Shown: piece after piece, positions 43,257-51,756 of the stretch
Layout of the letters: each line of letters begins with the position of its first letter
Numbering within the stretch: the first letter of the stretch is position 1
From: a virus
Reading direction: 5' to 3' (one strand)
DNA: 54,443 nt
IMG/VR virus record: IMGVR_UViG_3300047321_000419
Location: 1-54,443 of that record
Notes under the pieces: generated by a model
The model's database searches: none
Told to the model about the DNA's origin: nothing
The model's input: only the letters and a program-made list of their open reading frames with translations
Position numbers and translations under genes: made by a program

Positions 43257-44820
43257 TCCAGCTTACGTCGCGAACAATATTCCGACCGCGTTGCCCGCCG
43301 AGCCGATTCTCGGCACGGACGACCTCAAGACCTACACGCCGCTGGCGGGCCTCGGCGCGCTCGCGTTGGCTGCGGGCGTCCCGACGGGACTGACCAACTG
43401 GGGCGGCGACCTCTACTACGACGGCACCACAGTCATCTCGACCAACTTCACCAATCCGGCGATGATTGCCGCGTGGGATGGTTCGTGGGCGATTCCGTTC
43501 GTCAGCGGCCCCACGGACTTCAACACCTTCGTCGGAGGCGGTGGCAATAATCGTCAGCCGCAGAGCGGGTCGCAGGCCATCGATTTCGACGGGACGACCT
43601 ACGCCATTGGCGCCTACGACGAGAACGGCAACACGTCGGTCTATATTTCGACTTCGCCGAAAACCGCTTGGACGCTCGTCAACCTCAACACCGATGCGAG
43701 CTTCGACGCGGTGCAGGGACTCAAATGGATTCCACGGCTGAATCTTTGGGTCGCGGTTGGCGATGACATCTGGACCTCACCCAGTGGCGCAGCCGTTTGG
43801 ACGGTTCGCGAATCGAGCGACCATTTCTATCAGCAGATTTACGACGACGGCACGACACTTTGGGCGATTGGCACGACGAAGGTCTGGAAATCGACGAACG
43901 GCACGACCTGGACCGGCACGATTCAGGGCGCTAATTACCCTTGGTCTTCGACTAACAATCGCTCGCCGTTGTGGTTTTCATCGCGGCTCAATCTCTGGAT
44001 TGGTATAGCCGCGAAAGGCGGTTCGTCGCCCGACCCGAACTACGGCATCGTTTATGCCACCGCCCCCGACCAGGCATGGCAGTACGGGTACACCTCGCCG
44101 AATAACCCCCCGAGCGTGCCTGCGGACGAGTTCGACCAAATCGCCGAAATAGGCGGAACGCTCTATGTAACAGGTCGGCGCGTTACTTCGATTAGCCCTG
44201 TGTCTACCGAAGCCGTCATTGCGGCGTCCGTATTTGGCACGTCGTCATGGGCGCTGACCATCTCGACGCTGCCCGAAGTGCCGTCGTTCGCCTTTTCGTC
44301 GTTTTCAGGGATCGTCGGCGCTCCCGACAATACGTCCTTGGGTCTTGGACTCAAGAATGCGAACGCGCTCGATGAGTTCACGAACGTCTTTTCGACCGAT
44401 GGCGGCGCGACGCTCACGAACGAATATCTCGGCGGACAGTTCCATCAGATTATCGGAATCACCGTAATCCCGCCGAAACCTACCGCGTGCGTTGATTTCG
44501 AGATTCAGTCGCCCGGCGACATGCCCGACAGCGGCGCCCAGTTCACCGGCCAGCGGCTCTACATTGCGGTCGATTGCTGGAAAAGCCGCCCATTGGGGTC
44601 GCCCGAAAAACTGACCCCAACCATAATCGTGGATGGCGTTGAGACCATACTGCCGCAGATCACGAATACCGAGCGGAGCACCATCGAATTGCCGATTAGT
44701 CAGCATCACGGCAGATTCTTCGATGGTGTCCGGCTTGACGGGTGTTTACTTACAAGTCGTGTCGAAATATACGGCATTTGGGCGGATGTCTGGCTCGGGG
44801 AGCAGAGCGAATCGTCGTGA
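43249..44820 (+). CDS. Sialidase-like beta-propeller tail protein
   Basis: A 523-residue protein starting at ATG 43249 after GGGGAG. Repeats with Asp-box/BNR character (STNGTTWTG, STDGGATLT) suggest a six- or seven-bladed propeller, followed by a beta-sandwich C-terminus (ACVDFEIQSPGD to the end). It probably caps the nozzle or binds receptor. An in-frame ATG at 43171 would add a perfect signal peptide (RASLRLLLAVLFICSSIRGA) that overlaps the upstream gene. Confidence 0.55.
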   Translation: MANPAYVANNIPTALPAEPILGTDDLKTYTPLAGLGALALAAGVPTGLTNWGGDLYYDGTTVISTNFTNPAMIAAWDGSWAIPFVSGPTDFNTFVGGGGNNRQPQSGSQAIDFDGTTYAIGAYDENGNTSVYISTSPKTAWTLVNLNTDASFDAVQGLKWIPRLNLWVAVGDDIWTSPSGAAVWTVRESSDHFYQQIYDDGTTLWAIGTTKVWKSTNGTTWTGTIQGANYPWSSTNNRSPLWFSSRLNLWIGIAAKGGSSPDPNYGIVYATAPDQAWQYGYTSPNNPPSVPADEFDQIAEIGGTLYVTGRRVTSISPVSTEAVIAASVFGTSSWALTISTLPEVPSFAFSSFSGIVGAPDNTSLGLGLKNANALDEFTNVFSTDGGATLTNEYLGGQFHQIIGITVIPPKPTACVDFEIQSPGDMPDSGAQFTGQRLYIAVDCWKSRPLGSPEKLTPTIIVDGVETILPQITNTERSTIELPISQHHGRFFDGVRLDGCLLTSRVEIYGIWADVWLGEQSESS

Positions 44821-45011
44821 AGCATCCCAAGTGCCGATGCGGGCATGTAGATTTTAGCCATAGCGATAGGGTCGGTGAATGTCTCTGTATCGTCGGACAA
44901 AGGCAAAAGACCGAATATGGCATACAGGGCAACAGGCGATGGTCTGAGACGAACTACACTACTTTGCGGTGCGATTGTGATAAATTTCGGCGCCTTGAAT
45001 CAGTAGAATGA
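44817..45011 (+). CDS. Small zinc-binding-like protein
   Basis: A 64-residue protein with a GTG start in GTGA overlap. CRCGHVDFSHSDRVGECLC, then CDCDKF, gives the same Cys/His layout as the protein at 21122-21364, so the two may be paralogues. It sits between tail protein genes. Function unknown. Confidence 0.55.
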   Translation: MKHPKCRCGHVDFSHSDRVGECLCIVGQRQKTEYGIQGNRRWSETNYTTLRCDCDKFRRLESVE

Positions 45012-45715
45012 TCGAGTACGACCGCGACCGCCACGAGATGTTGATTCTCAAGTGGTACTTGGACTTGAACTCCAAGCCGCTTGAGTTCGCGAATCTCTTT
45101 GCCAAGCCGCTCCGCAACCTCACCGAAATCCTGTTCTGGTCGGCGCGCACGGTGAAGCTCTACTTCGAGATTGACGTGTCGGGCATCTGGATTGCCACCT
45201 GGTTCGTCCCTGACCTGTCGGGGGCGTTCTGGGGTATCTGGGTACGCGAGGACAAACGCCAGACCAAGGCGATGCTCGCGCACGTCAATGAATCGCTCGA
45301 ATTAGGGCTGGCCCATTTCCCCGTTCTGATGGCGAATACCAAGCAGCCGCGGCTCCAATCGGAGATGGAAAGATTAGGCTGGGTCCATCAGGGCGAAGTG
45401 CCCCACTTGTTCGATGGCGATGCAAGTAGCATATATTGGATGGACAGAGGTTCCAGAGATGGGCGCAGGCGGCGGAAAATCATCGACGAGCAGCCAGAGC
45501 ACGAACAGTCCGTGGGCCGACGTTTTGGGGAGGATTGGACAGCAGCAGTGGCGGATGGCGAAGCCGGCCCTGTCGGCATACTCGGGCCAAGCGGCGGAAG
45601 CCCTGAAGACGGGGGGAGTGAACGCGAACATCCCGTCGATAAACAGCGCCGTGGACGCAAGCCGCCAAAGCTCAAGCCAAAGCGAGACCCAGATGCGCGA
45701 ACAGTTGGCGCGTAG
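45008..45715 (+). CDS. GNAT acetyltransferase-like protein
   Basis: A 235-residue ORF. Residues about 1-150 fit a GNAT-type fold seen in phage virion-assembly proteins (T7 gp13-like): ILKWYLDLNSKPLEFANLF, GIWIATWFVPDLSGAFWGI, SEMERLGWVHQGEVPHLF. The last 85 residues are Arg/Gly/Pro-rich, lie antiphase over the next gene and look like read-through of non-native sequence. The true gene probably ends near 45455, or a base is missing there. Acetyltransferase activity is not certain. Confidence 0.55.
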   Translation: MIEYDRDRHEMLILKWYLDLNSKPLEFANLFAKPLRNLTEILFWSARTVKLYFEIDVSGIWIATWFVPDLSGAFWGIWVREDKRQTKAMLAHVNESLELGLAHFPVLMANTKQPRLQSEMERLGWVHQGEVPHLFDGDASSIYWMDRGSRDGRRRRKIIDEQPEHEQSVGRRFGEDWTAAVADGEAGPVGILGPSGGSPEDGGSEREHPVDKQRRGRKPPKLKPKRDPDARTVGA

Positions 45716-46025
45716 TGGTCTAGCTGGCACGCCGTTCGCCGAGACCATCATGTCGCAGCAGCAAGGCGCGGATTCCGCGCGCACCGGCGCGATTCCCGCC
45801 GAAGCCGCACAGTCATTCATCGGTCAGGCCATTCCGCAACTGGAGGGTCAGGCGGGTCGTGCTGCGGGTGCGATTAGCGGAGCGGGCGGCCTACAAAATA
45901 CCCAGACTGGCACCTCGACGCCGAGCTTTTGGGACTTCTTCAGCCAAGGCCTTCAGGCCGGCGGCAGCGTCGGCACGGGGCTTGGTGGCTATGGTCTCGG
46001 CTTTACGCCGTTTGCAGGAGCGTAA
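45459..46025 (+). CDS. Internal virion-like protein, Ala/Gly/Gln-rich
   Basis: A 188-residue protein starting at ATG 45459 after AGAGG; an in-frame upstream ATG (45414) lies deep in the GNAT gene. It is Ser/Gln/Gly/Ala-rich with a central LARSGLAGTPFAETIMSQQQ segment typical of small internal or tail proteins of podoviruses. It overlaps the GNAT ORF by up to 257 bases in another frame. Its stop overlaps the next start (TAATG). Confidence 0.55.
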   Translation: MGAGGGKSSTSSQSTNSPWADVLGRIGQQQWRMAKPALSAYSGQAAEALKTGGVNANIPSINSAVDASRQSSSQSETQMREQLARSGLAGTPFAETIMSQQQGADSARTGAIPAEAAQSFIGQAIPQLEGQAGRAAGAISGAGGLQNTQTGTSTPSFWDFFSQGLQAGGSVGTGLGGYGLGFTPFAGA

Positions 46026-47038
46026 TGGCCGCAGCACTTGGCATGATACTGGGGGCGGGCACGCGGATGCTCAGCGAACATGCGCAACAGCAGCGTCAAT
46101 TAGAGTTCCATCAGAAAGAAGCCTACAACCAGATGCTCGAGGACCATTTCAACCGGAATCCCGAAGATGCAGCTAGTCCCTCGTTTGCCAAGGAAGGTAA
46201 GAAAGCATTTGGCGAGACGTGGGATGCGCGCCAGCAGATTTACGGCATGGCGGCGATGCACAAGCAAAAGGATGCGGCATCCTTCCCCGGTAATGAGCAA
46301 GGGCAATCGCAGGGGCAACCGCAAGGCCAACCGCAGAGTTTGGACGACCAACTTGCCGCGAAGCGTAAGCATATCGCCGACCTTCAGCAATGGGGATTGA
46401 CTCATCCCGAACACGCGGATCAGGTAAAATCGTTCGTCGAGCAAACAAACAAAGACATTGAGTCAATCCAGAAGCAGGGAGATTACGAGGCGACTCGTGC
46501 CGACCGCCTACAGACTCATAAGGATACCGAAGCCGACCGTGAGGCGACGCGCGTTGGACAGGCGGAAACTCGCTCGCTGATGATGGGTATGAAGGCCAGT
46601 CAGGACCAGTTCGAGCGCGATTACAAGACTCAGCAACAGGGACTTGAAAAAGAACGAGACCAGGCTACGAAAGACAGCAAGGTCGAGACCCTGAAGCGAA
46701 CGCTTGACACAGGTGCCGATAAGATAACGGCGGATTTTGCTGCCGCTGCGGGTAAGCAGAATTCCGACGACATCAAGTCGGCCTTCAAGGCTCGCGCGGA
46801 TTCCTACAATACATCAGCCGCGCAGTTCTATCGGAAGCACGCCGATGCGGGTGCGCCGACCTTGTTGAAGTTCAAAGAGGGCGTCAAGAGTACGGGCCTC
46901 GGCGGAACGATGGGATTGGGTACAGCGGGGGTATCTCCGACTCTTGAAGCGGTGCCGCCACAATACGGCAATTATAAAGGCAAATCCGGCTGGCTAGATG
47001 CCGATGGGAATTTCTACCCTGATGCCGGAACCAACTAA
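46025..47038 (+). CDS. Helical internal virion protein
   Basis: A 337-residue, strongly helical, Gln/Lys/Glu/Asp-rich protein with a Gln/Gly/Pro repeat (QGQSQGQPQGQPQ, residues about 95-110) and long charged helices (QDQFERDYKTQQQGLEKERD). It has an N-terminal LGMILGAGTRML hydrophobic patch. Position before the large ejection-like protein suggests an internal core component released into the cell with the DNA. Confidence 0.55.
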   Translation: MAAALGMILGAGTRMLSEHAQQQRQLEFHQKEAYNQMLEDHFNRNPEDAASPSFAKEGKKAFGETWDARQQIYGMAAMHKQKDAASFPGNEQGQSQGQPQGQPQSLDDQLAAKRKHIADLQQWGLTHPEHADQVKSFVEQTNKDIESIQKQGDYEATRADRLQTHKDTEADREATRVGQAETRSLMMGMKASQDQFERDYKTQQQGLEKERDQATKDSKVETLKRTLDTGADKITADFAAAAGKQNSDDIKSAFKARADSYNTSAAQFYRKHADAGAPTLLKFKEGVKSTGLGGTMGLGTAGVSPTLEAVPPQYGNYKGKSGWLDADGNFYPDAGTN

Positions 47039-49328
47039 GATAGACCCGACCGATTTCAAGCCCGCGCCTCGTTCAGTCGTCTCGAAAATCGATCCGAAAG
47101 ATTTCACGCCGCTCGACGTGGCGAAGGGCGTCGGCGCGATGGCGCTCGGCGGTCTCCATGCCGACGAAGCTGCGACCGCTACCAAAAAGGCCTTTTCTAG
47201 TCCCGAAATGGCGCTCCGCACGATTCCGCCCATAGCGCTGCAAACGGCGGGTGCGGTCGGTGGCGGCATGGTTGCGGGCGAACCTGGGGCTGCCGTCGGG
47301 GGCGCCGCCGCATCAGTTCTCACCGACTATTACGAGCGATTCCTGAATCATATGTACGGGCGGCCGAACGCCCCCGTTAGCCTCGGTCGGGAAGCCACTA
47401 GCGCCGTTATCGGAGCCATCACCTCAGAGGCCCCTGCTGGCGCTAAAGCCATTTCTGGCCTTCGAGGCGCAGAGAAAATCGCAGCCGAAGCGGCAACGAA
47501 GCAGACCGCCGCGCGTCAGGAAATCGTTGGCGATATTGCCGATCGCGCGGCAACTGCACGAACAAACGTCAGCAAGGAACAGGCGCGTATTTCGGCCGAG
47601 GATGCCGCCAACAAGGCGAAACTCTCTCAGGACGCCACTGCCAAAACCGCCGACGCTACCAAGAAAATCCAAGAGGACATCGCTCAGAACAGGGACAAAC
47701 TGCTTCACCATCAGATCAAGGTGGTGGGCAAGGCCCGCGAAGAAGTAGCGCCGCAGATAGCGACCGAACAGATTCAGAGAATGGCGGTTAAAACTCCGCA
47801 GCAGCTCGCACGGCAGGAAGCGACGGCCGATACTCCGGCGTTTGCCGAGCAGCGGGCCAAGGCAATGTCGCCGGTTTACGACGCCGCGCGCCAGTACCAT
47901 CAAGAAGTGGGGGCCAAGTTCGAGCCTTACATCAAGGACCATCGGGACGAGATTATCGAGGGCAAGGAGCTCGACGATCTCAATTCCAATATCGCTGGAA
48001 TCAAGCAACGCGCCGCTGAATACGGGCACAACATCGATAGCGATACCGAACTCAAGAAGATTTTCAATCGCATCGATGAAGCGACCGGCGCGACTCCCGA
48101 AATCGACGCGACGGCGGCTAAAGGCGGAAAGGTCAAGCTCAGTAACGAGCAGGTCTTAGCCATCAAACAGGCCGAAAAGGGGAAGGGCTCGCAAGGCCCG
48201 ATTAGAGCCCTGACCGTCGGCGAGTTGTGGGGCCTGCGCTCGCGACTCGGGGCTCGATTGGCGGGCTCGACGAATCCCGGTGTACGATTGGCCGCGCATC
48301 AGGGCATGGACGCCATTACCGAACTGATGCCCAACGTCCCGCAGGCTATCAAGGACCAGTATGCGACGCAGAAGACCCTCTTCCCACAGAAGCTGATGGG
48401 AGAACTCTCGCGCGCACGCAATCCCGGCGAAGTGGGGCAGGCCATTTTCGGCACGCCGACCACGCCCGAGCCTGCGCAAATCGCGCTCAACGTCATTCGC
48501 CGCGCCAAGACCCCCGAAGCGCAGGAAGGCCTGCGCACCGCATTCGCGGATAATTGGCTGAGTAAGCCACGGAATCCCGACGACATCAACCGCTACAATC
48601 CCGCTGTCATCAAGGAACTCTACGGCAAGGACGCCGACATGGTGTTCAGCTTGCTCGGGCATGACGGCAGTTTCAAATCAGCCAAGTGGAACCAGTTAAT
48701 CGCCGCCAATCCGAAGGCTCAACAGGCATTGATTGCGGCCAACGATAGTGCGCTCCAAGACGAGAAGGGCAAAGCGCTAACCGATGCGATTGCGAAGGGC
48801 GAAGCGGCCCTGAAAGACATCCCACAGGCGCACGCGGCATATCTCGCGGCGATTAAGGGCGAGAAGGCCCCCGAAGGCAAACTGCCGAAGCTGATGGAAG
48901 CGCTCCAGAAGGCTCAGCAGCCAACCGAAGCGGAGCAAGAAAAACTGCTTAAGAGCCCGCAGGATGCCGCTGTGGGTGCTCTTGCTAAGCGCGGGTTTGC
49001 TCCCGATTCTCGTCTCGAACGTATGGCCTTGGCCGGTCTTGCATTTCGCGCCTATTTCTCGATCGCAGGGGCGGGTGGTGCAATCGCGAAACACCCCGAA
49101 TTAGCCGTTGGGGCCGGCGTGCTACTCGGTGGGCGTGGCCTGATTCGCTCCGCGCTCAGCTCCCCGAAGCTCGGCCGCGCTTACGTGAATATGCTCAATC
49201 TGCCGGCCATCGAAAAGAACGCCGCCAGTATGGGCAATGTCCTCGGGCAACTCACGGCGGCAAGTGCGCTCCAGTACGTCAAGGACACCGCGCACGACGG
49301 GGGTACGAGTGCTCCAGCTAACCCCTGA
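47022..49328 (+). CDS. Large internal/ejection-type virion protein
   Basis: A 768-residue protein; start ATG 47022 (46998 is also in frame). Early Gly/Ala-rich potential membrane segment (residues about 75-105, LQTAGAVGGGMVAGEPGAA), long coiled coil (about 140-260, with DAANKAKLSQDATAKTADAT), a mixed middle, and a second Gly/Ala hydrophobic part near the C-terminus (about 675-710). This architecture fits podovirus ejection proteins that form the trans-envelope DNA channel. Assignment by architecture. Confidence 0.6.
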   Translation: MPEPTKIDPTDFKPAPRSVVSKIDPKDFTPLDVAKGVGAMALGGLHADEAATATKKAFSSPEMALRTIPPIALQTAGAVGGGMVAGEPGAAVGGAAASVLTDYYERFLNHMYGRPNAPVSLGREATSAVIGAITSEAPAGAKAISGLRGAEKIAAEAATKQTAARQEIVGDIADRAATARTNVSKEQARISAEDAANKAKLSQDATAKTADATKKIQEDIAQNRDKLLHHQIKVVGKAREEVAPQIATEQIQRMAVKTPQQLARQEATADTPAFAEQRAKAMSPVYDAARQYHQEVGAKFEPYIKDHRDEIIEGKELDDLNSNIAGIKQRAAEYGHNIDSDTELKKIFNRIDEATGATPEIDATAAKGGKVKLSNEQVLAIKQAEKGKGSQGPIRALTVGELWGLRSRLGARLAGSTNPGVRLAAHQGMDAITELMPNVPQAIKDQYATQKTLFPQKLMGELSRARNPGEVGQAIFGTPTTPEPAQIALNVIRRAKTPEAQEGLRTAFADNWLSKPRNPDDINRYNPAVIKELYGKDADMVFSLLGHDGSFKSAKWNQLIAANPKAQQALIAANDSALQDEKGKALTDAIAKGEAALKDIPQAHAAYLAAIKGEKAPEGKLPKLMEALQKAQQPTEAEQEKLLKSPQDAAVGALAKRGFAPDSRLERMALAGLAFRAYFSIAGAGGAIAKHPELAVGAGVLLGGRGLIRSALSSPKLGRAYVNMLNLPAIEKNAASMGNVLGQLTAASALQYVKDTAHDGGTSAPANP

Positions 49329-49521
49329 AATTCTGGCGCTCGCCATCTCCATCGAGCCAGGCATCATCTGCCTGAACCGGGGCGAGCAGCACCTTGCTAT
49401 TAACCGCCTGGAGACTATCCTGAATATCGCGATGACGCCCGAGAGCAAGCGACTTATCTATTACCGATGCAAGAGGCCACGACGTGACCATTCTCATTAT
49501 GCTAAAGGTTCTATGGGGTGA
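49309..49521 (+). CDS. Small hypothetical protein closing the virion operon
   Basis: A 70-residue ORF with a GTG start overlapping the previous gene by 20 bases. Helical N-terminus (TPEILALAISIEPG) and a basic end (YYRCKRPRRDHSH). The 27-base gap to the convergent ATP-grasp gene has no clear terminator. Confidence 0.45.
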   Translation: MLQLTPEILALAISIEPGIICLNRGEQHLAINRLETILNIAMTPESKRLIYYRCKRPRRDHSHYAKGSMG

Positions 49522-49548
49522 AGAAGATTTTGGCAGCGACGACATCGG

Positions 49549-50778
49549 CTAGGGCACAAATCCTAGCTTCGCCGCTTCTTTGATTTCGTCCTCAATATCT
49601 TCGAGCGTGCCCTTATCGCAGTCCAGCCGATTCGCGCTCGCGGCCTCGCAGTTCTCGGTCGCCATATCAAAGCCCTCTTTTAACCCGCCCCAGCCGAGCG
49701 CCGAGCCAAATTCGGCCATCTCCGATTCGTGCGGGATAATCCAGACCTTGCCGTCGATCATGCAGTAATTGTGGAAGGTGTAGCCGTCGAGATTGGGCAC
49801 ATCGACCTGCAAATAATGCTTGAGCACCCACTCGGACTTGAACACCGATTCGAATAGCCATTCGCCCGCAAATTCGGGGGCGACGGAAACCCCCTTGGAA
49901 AGTTCGGACATTACCGTCGGGAAATTCTTACACGCCGCCATCATCACGCCACCCGGAGGCGACGGCACGCGACAAGTTGCATCGGTAAAGAACGTTTGCC
50001 CATCCGGCAGGATTCGCATCTCGTTGGAGAAAAAGCCGCGATACTCATGCTCGGCAAAATACTCGCCCAAGGCCTTCAGAATGCGCTGAGTTTCCTTCGG
50101 GAGCTTCTTCACGCTGTCGCAGACATAGCCCCAGTAGCGGGCGTCTTTAGTCTCGGCACCGACCACGAACGGCTCGACCATCCGATCATCGCACCACCAG
50201 CAATCGATACCGATTTCGAGGGCGTCTGGAATGGCATCCTCGACCACGAAGCGAACCTTGTCGCCCAACGGCCCGAGGCGATTCTTGAGATGGTTGTATT
50301 CGGTGAGCCAGTCCTGCGCCTTGCGGGTTTCCATATCGCCGCGGAACACGCTCACCTTGACGTAGGTTTCGGGGTGTTCTTCGACGTAATCCTTGACGTG
50401 ATCGATGCCTTGGATTTCGACCGTTCGAATTACGTCTAAATCGTGCTCAACGAGAAATTCCTTGAGCTTCCAGCGGTCGGTTTCGAGCTGGTTAGCGTCG
50501 CTCGCGCCGATGGTTGGAATGCCGAGATTGCGCGCCGCCATCTCGTAATCGTTCAGATAGAGGTCCGGCACCACTACGAGGTCGGGCGGCTTCGTGATCA
50601 TCTCGCGAAGCGGCTCGTTGACCCGCTCGATGCCGGGTATCCCGACGCCGACCGCCTGCTCCTGTGAGCGCGGGAAGGCATTCGTCCAACTGGAGAAGTA
50701 ACGCACGTCGTAGGCCTTGCTCAGATGGCGCGCCACATCCGGAAACAGGCCGGAATCGATTACCAGGGCTGATGGCAT
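49549..50778 (-). CDS. ATP-grasp family enzyme (complete copy)
   Basis: A 409-residue protein. The N-terminus is Rossmann-like (PSALVIDSGLFPD, DLVVVPDLYLND). The ATP-grasp core follows: RWKLKEFL, the catalytic-lysine strand YVKVSVFRGD, VEDAIPDALEIGIDCWW, and EMRILPDG...TDATCRVPSPPGG, with Glu and Asp positions for Mg-ATP as in carboxylate-amine ligases of the GARS type. It should ligate a carboxylate to an amine. It is the only minus-strand gene within a long stretch of plus-strand structural genes. The substrate is unknown. Confidence 0.75.
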   Translation of the reverse strand: MPSALVIDSGLFPDVARHLSKAYDVRYFSSWTNAFPRSQEQAVGVGIPGIERVNEPLREMITKPPDLVVVPDLYLNDYEMAARNLGIPTIGASDANQLETDRWKLKEFLVEHDLDVIRTVEIQGIDHVKDYVEEHPETYVKVSVFRGDMETRKAQDWLTEYNHLKNRLGPLGDKVRFVVEDAIPDALEIGIDCWWCDDRMVEPFVVGAETKDARYWGYVCDSVKKLPKETQRILKALGEYFAEHEYRGFFSNEMRILPDGQTFFTDATCRVPSPPGGVMMAACKNFPTVMSELSKGVSVAPEFAGEWLFESVFKSEWVLKHYLQVDVPNLDGYTFHNYCMIDGKVWIIPHESEMAEFGSALGWGGLKEGFDMATENCEAASANRLDCDKGTLEDIEDEIKEAAKLGFVP

Positions 50779-50782
50779 GAAT

Positions 50783-50810
50783 TTGACAGTAGCACGATGT
50801 TTGATATATG
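50783..50810 (+). promoter_or_regulatory. Right copy of promoter P1
   Basis: Same TTGACA (50783-50788), 16-nt spacer and TATATG (50805-50810) as at 1062-1089. Sequence conservation here, compared with the drifted flanking coding DNA, supports its function. Confidence 0.7.
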
Positions 50811-50850
50811 GCTAAATCAAACGCTGTTCGAGCGCTACGGAGTAACGATT

Positions 50851-51048
50851 ATGCCTCGCGGTTCAAACGGTCCAGAAGAAATCGCACGTATCCGGTCGGG
50901 TGAGCAGAATCTACGTGACGGCGACCGCGCCAGCGGCAAGAAAGGCTCCGGCGTCGGCATCGACGGCTTCGGCCCCGGCAATAAAAAGGGGTTTGGCTCT
51001 GGCTCGATGCAGAAGAACCCCTCGCGGATGCCCAAGCCGAGTTTCTAA
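50851..51048 (+). CDS. Small Gly/Lys-rich protein (right copy)
   Basis: Duplicate of 1130-1327; 65 residues with a single Ser-to-Ala change (EEIS to EEIA), despite many synonymous differences. The conservation supports a real gene with purifying selection. Confidence 0.6.
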   Translation: MPRGSNGPEEIARIRSGEQNLRDGDRASGKKGSGVGIDGFGPGNKKGFGSGSMQKNPSRMPKPSF

Positions 51049-51378
51049 ATGGCAGCCGGAGTCACCGTCGTCACGAACGGGCGGACGTGGACGCTGACCT
51101 ATGCGGCGTCCTCGGTGAATACCCTGCCGTATACGCTCTGCACCTATGACCTCATCCCGAAGCGCATCGTAGTCGTTACGGATAGCACGGGCGTCGGCGA
51201 TGGCAAGGTCATCATTCAGAGTCAACCCGTCGGCGGCACTGCGGTTGACGTGTACAACCAAGTTTGGCAAGGTGCGGACTCGGCTCCGACTGAACAACGC
51301 CCGACTACTCAATGGTCAGGCCCGATTGTCGTTACCCAATTCGACATTGGCGCGGAATTGCTCATCGATTTGGTCTAA
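51049..51378 (+). CDS. Hypothetical beta-rich structural protein (right copy)
   Basis: Duplicate of 1328-1657, 109 residues, with a few substitutions (for example LAYAASSAN to LTYAASSVN, VYRQ to VYNQ). Same overlap with its neighbours. Confidence 0.6.
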   Translation: MAAGVTVVTNGRTWTLTYAASSVNTLPYTLCTYDLIPKRIVVVTDSTGVGDGKVIIQSQPVGGTAVDVYNQVWQGADSAPTEQRPTTQWSGPIVVTQFDIGAELLIDLV

Positions 51379-51756
51379 ATGCCCGAACTACGTATGACCG
51401 TCAGTTTCGAGCTAGACGGCATCCCACTGCCGGATATGCCGATTGTGCGGCGCTACATCGTCGGTGAAGCGCTGACCAATTCGACCATCATCGCAACGCC
51501 TGATAGCGATGCGGTTACGTTTCATCCGATTCAGGCCGCGATTATGCCAGCGCTGGGGACTATCTGCGTCACCAACGACCAGCCGGCCAATCTCGAAATC
51601 AACCAGAATGCGCCGCTGCCGATGAATGCGGGCGGCTTCGTGCTCATCATGGGCGCAAACCTCGCGCAAGGCACGCCGAATCTCAACGTCACCTACAACA
51701 ATCCGTCGTCCACCGACAATGTGACTCTGGGTATCCCCGTCCTTGGGGGTACTTAA
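51379..51756 (+). CDS. Hypothetical beta-rich structural protein (right copy)
   Basis: Duplicate of 1658-2035, 125 residues. Changes concentrate in residues 30-50 (GEASTGMTL versus GEALTNSTI), which suggests a variable exposed loop. Confidence 0.6.
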   Translation: MPELRMTVSFELDGIPLPDMPIVRRYIVGEALTNSTIIATPDSDAVTFHPIQAAIMPALGTICVTNDQPANLEINQNAPLPMNAGGFVLIMGANLAQGTPNLNVTYNNPSSTDNVTLGIPVLGGT

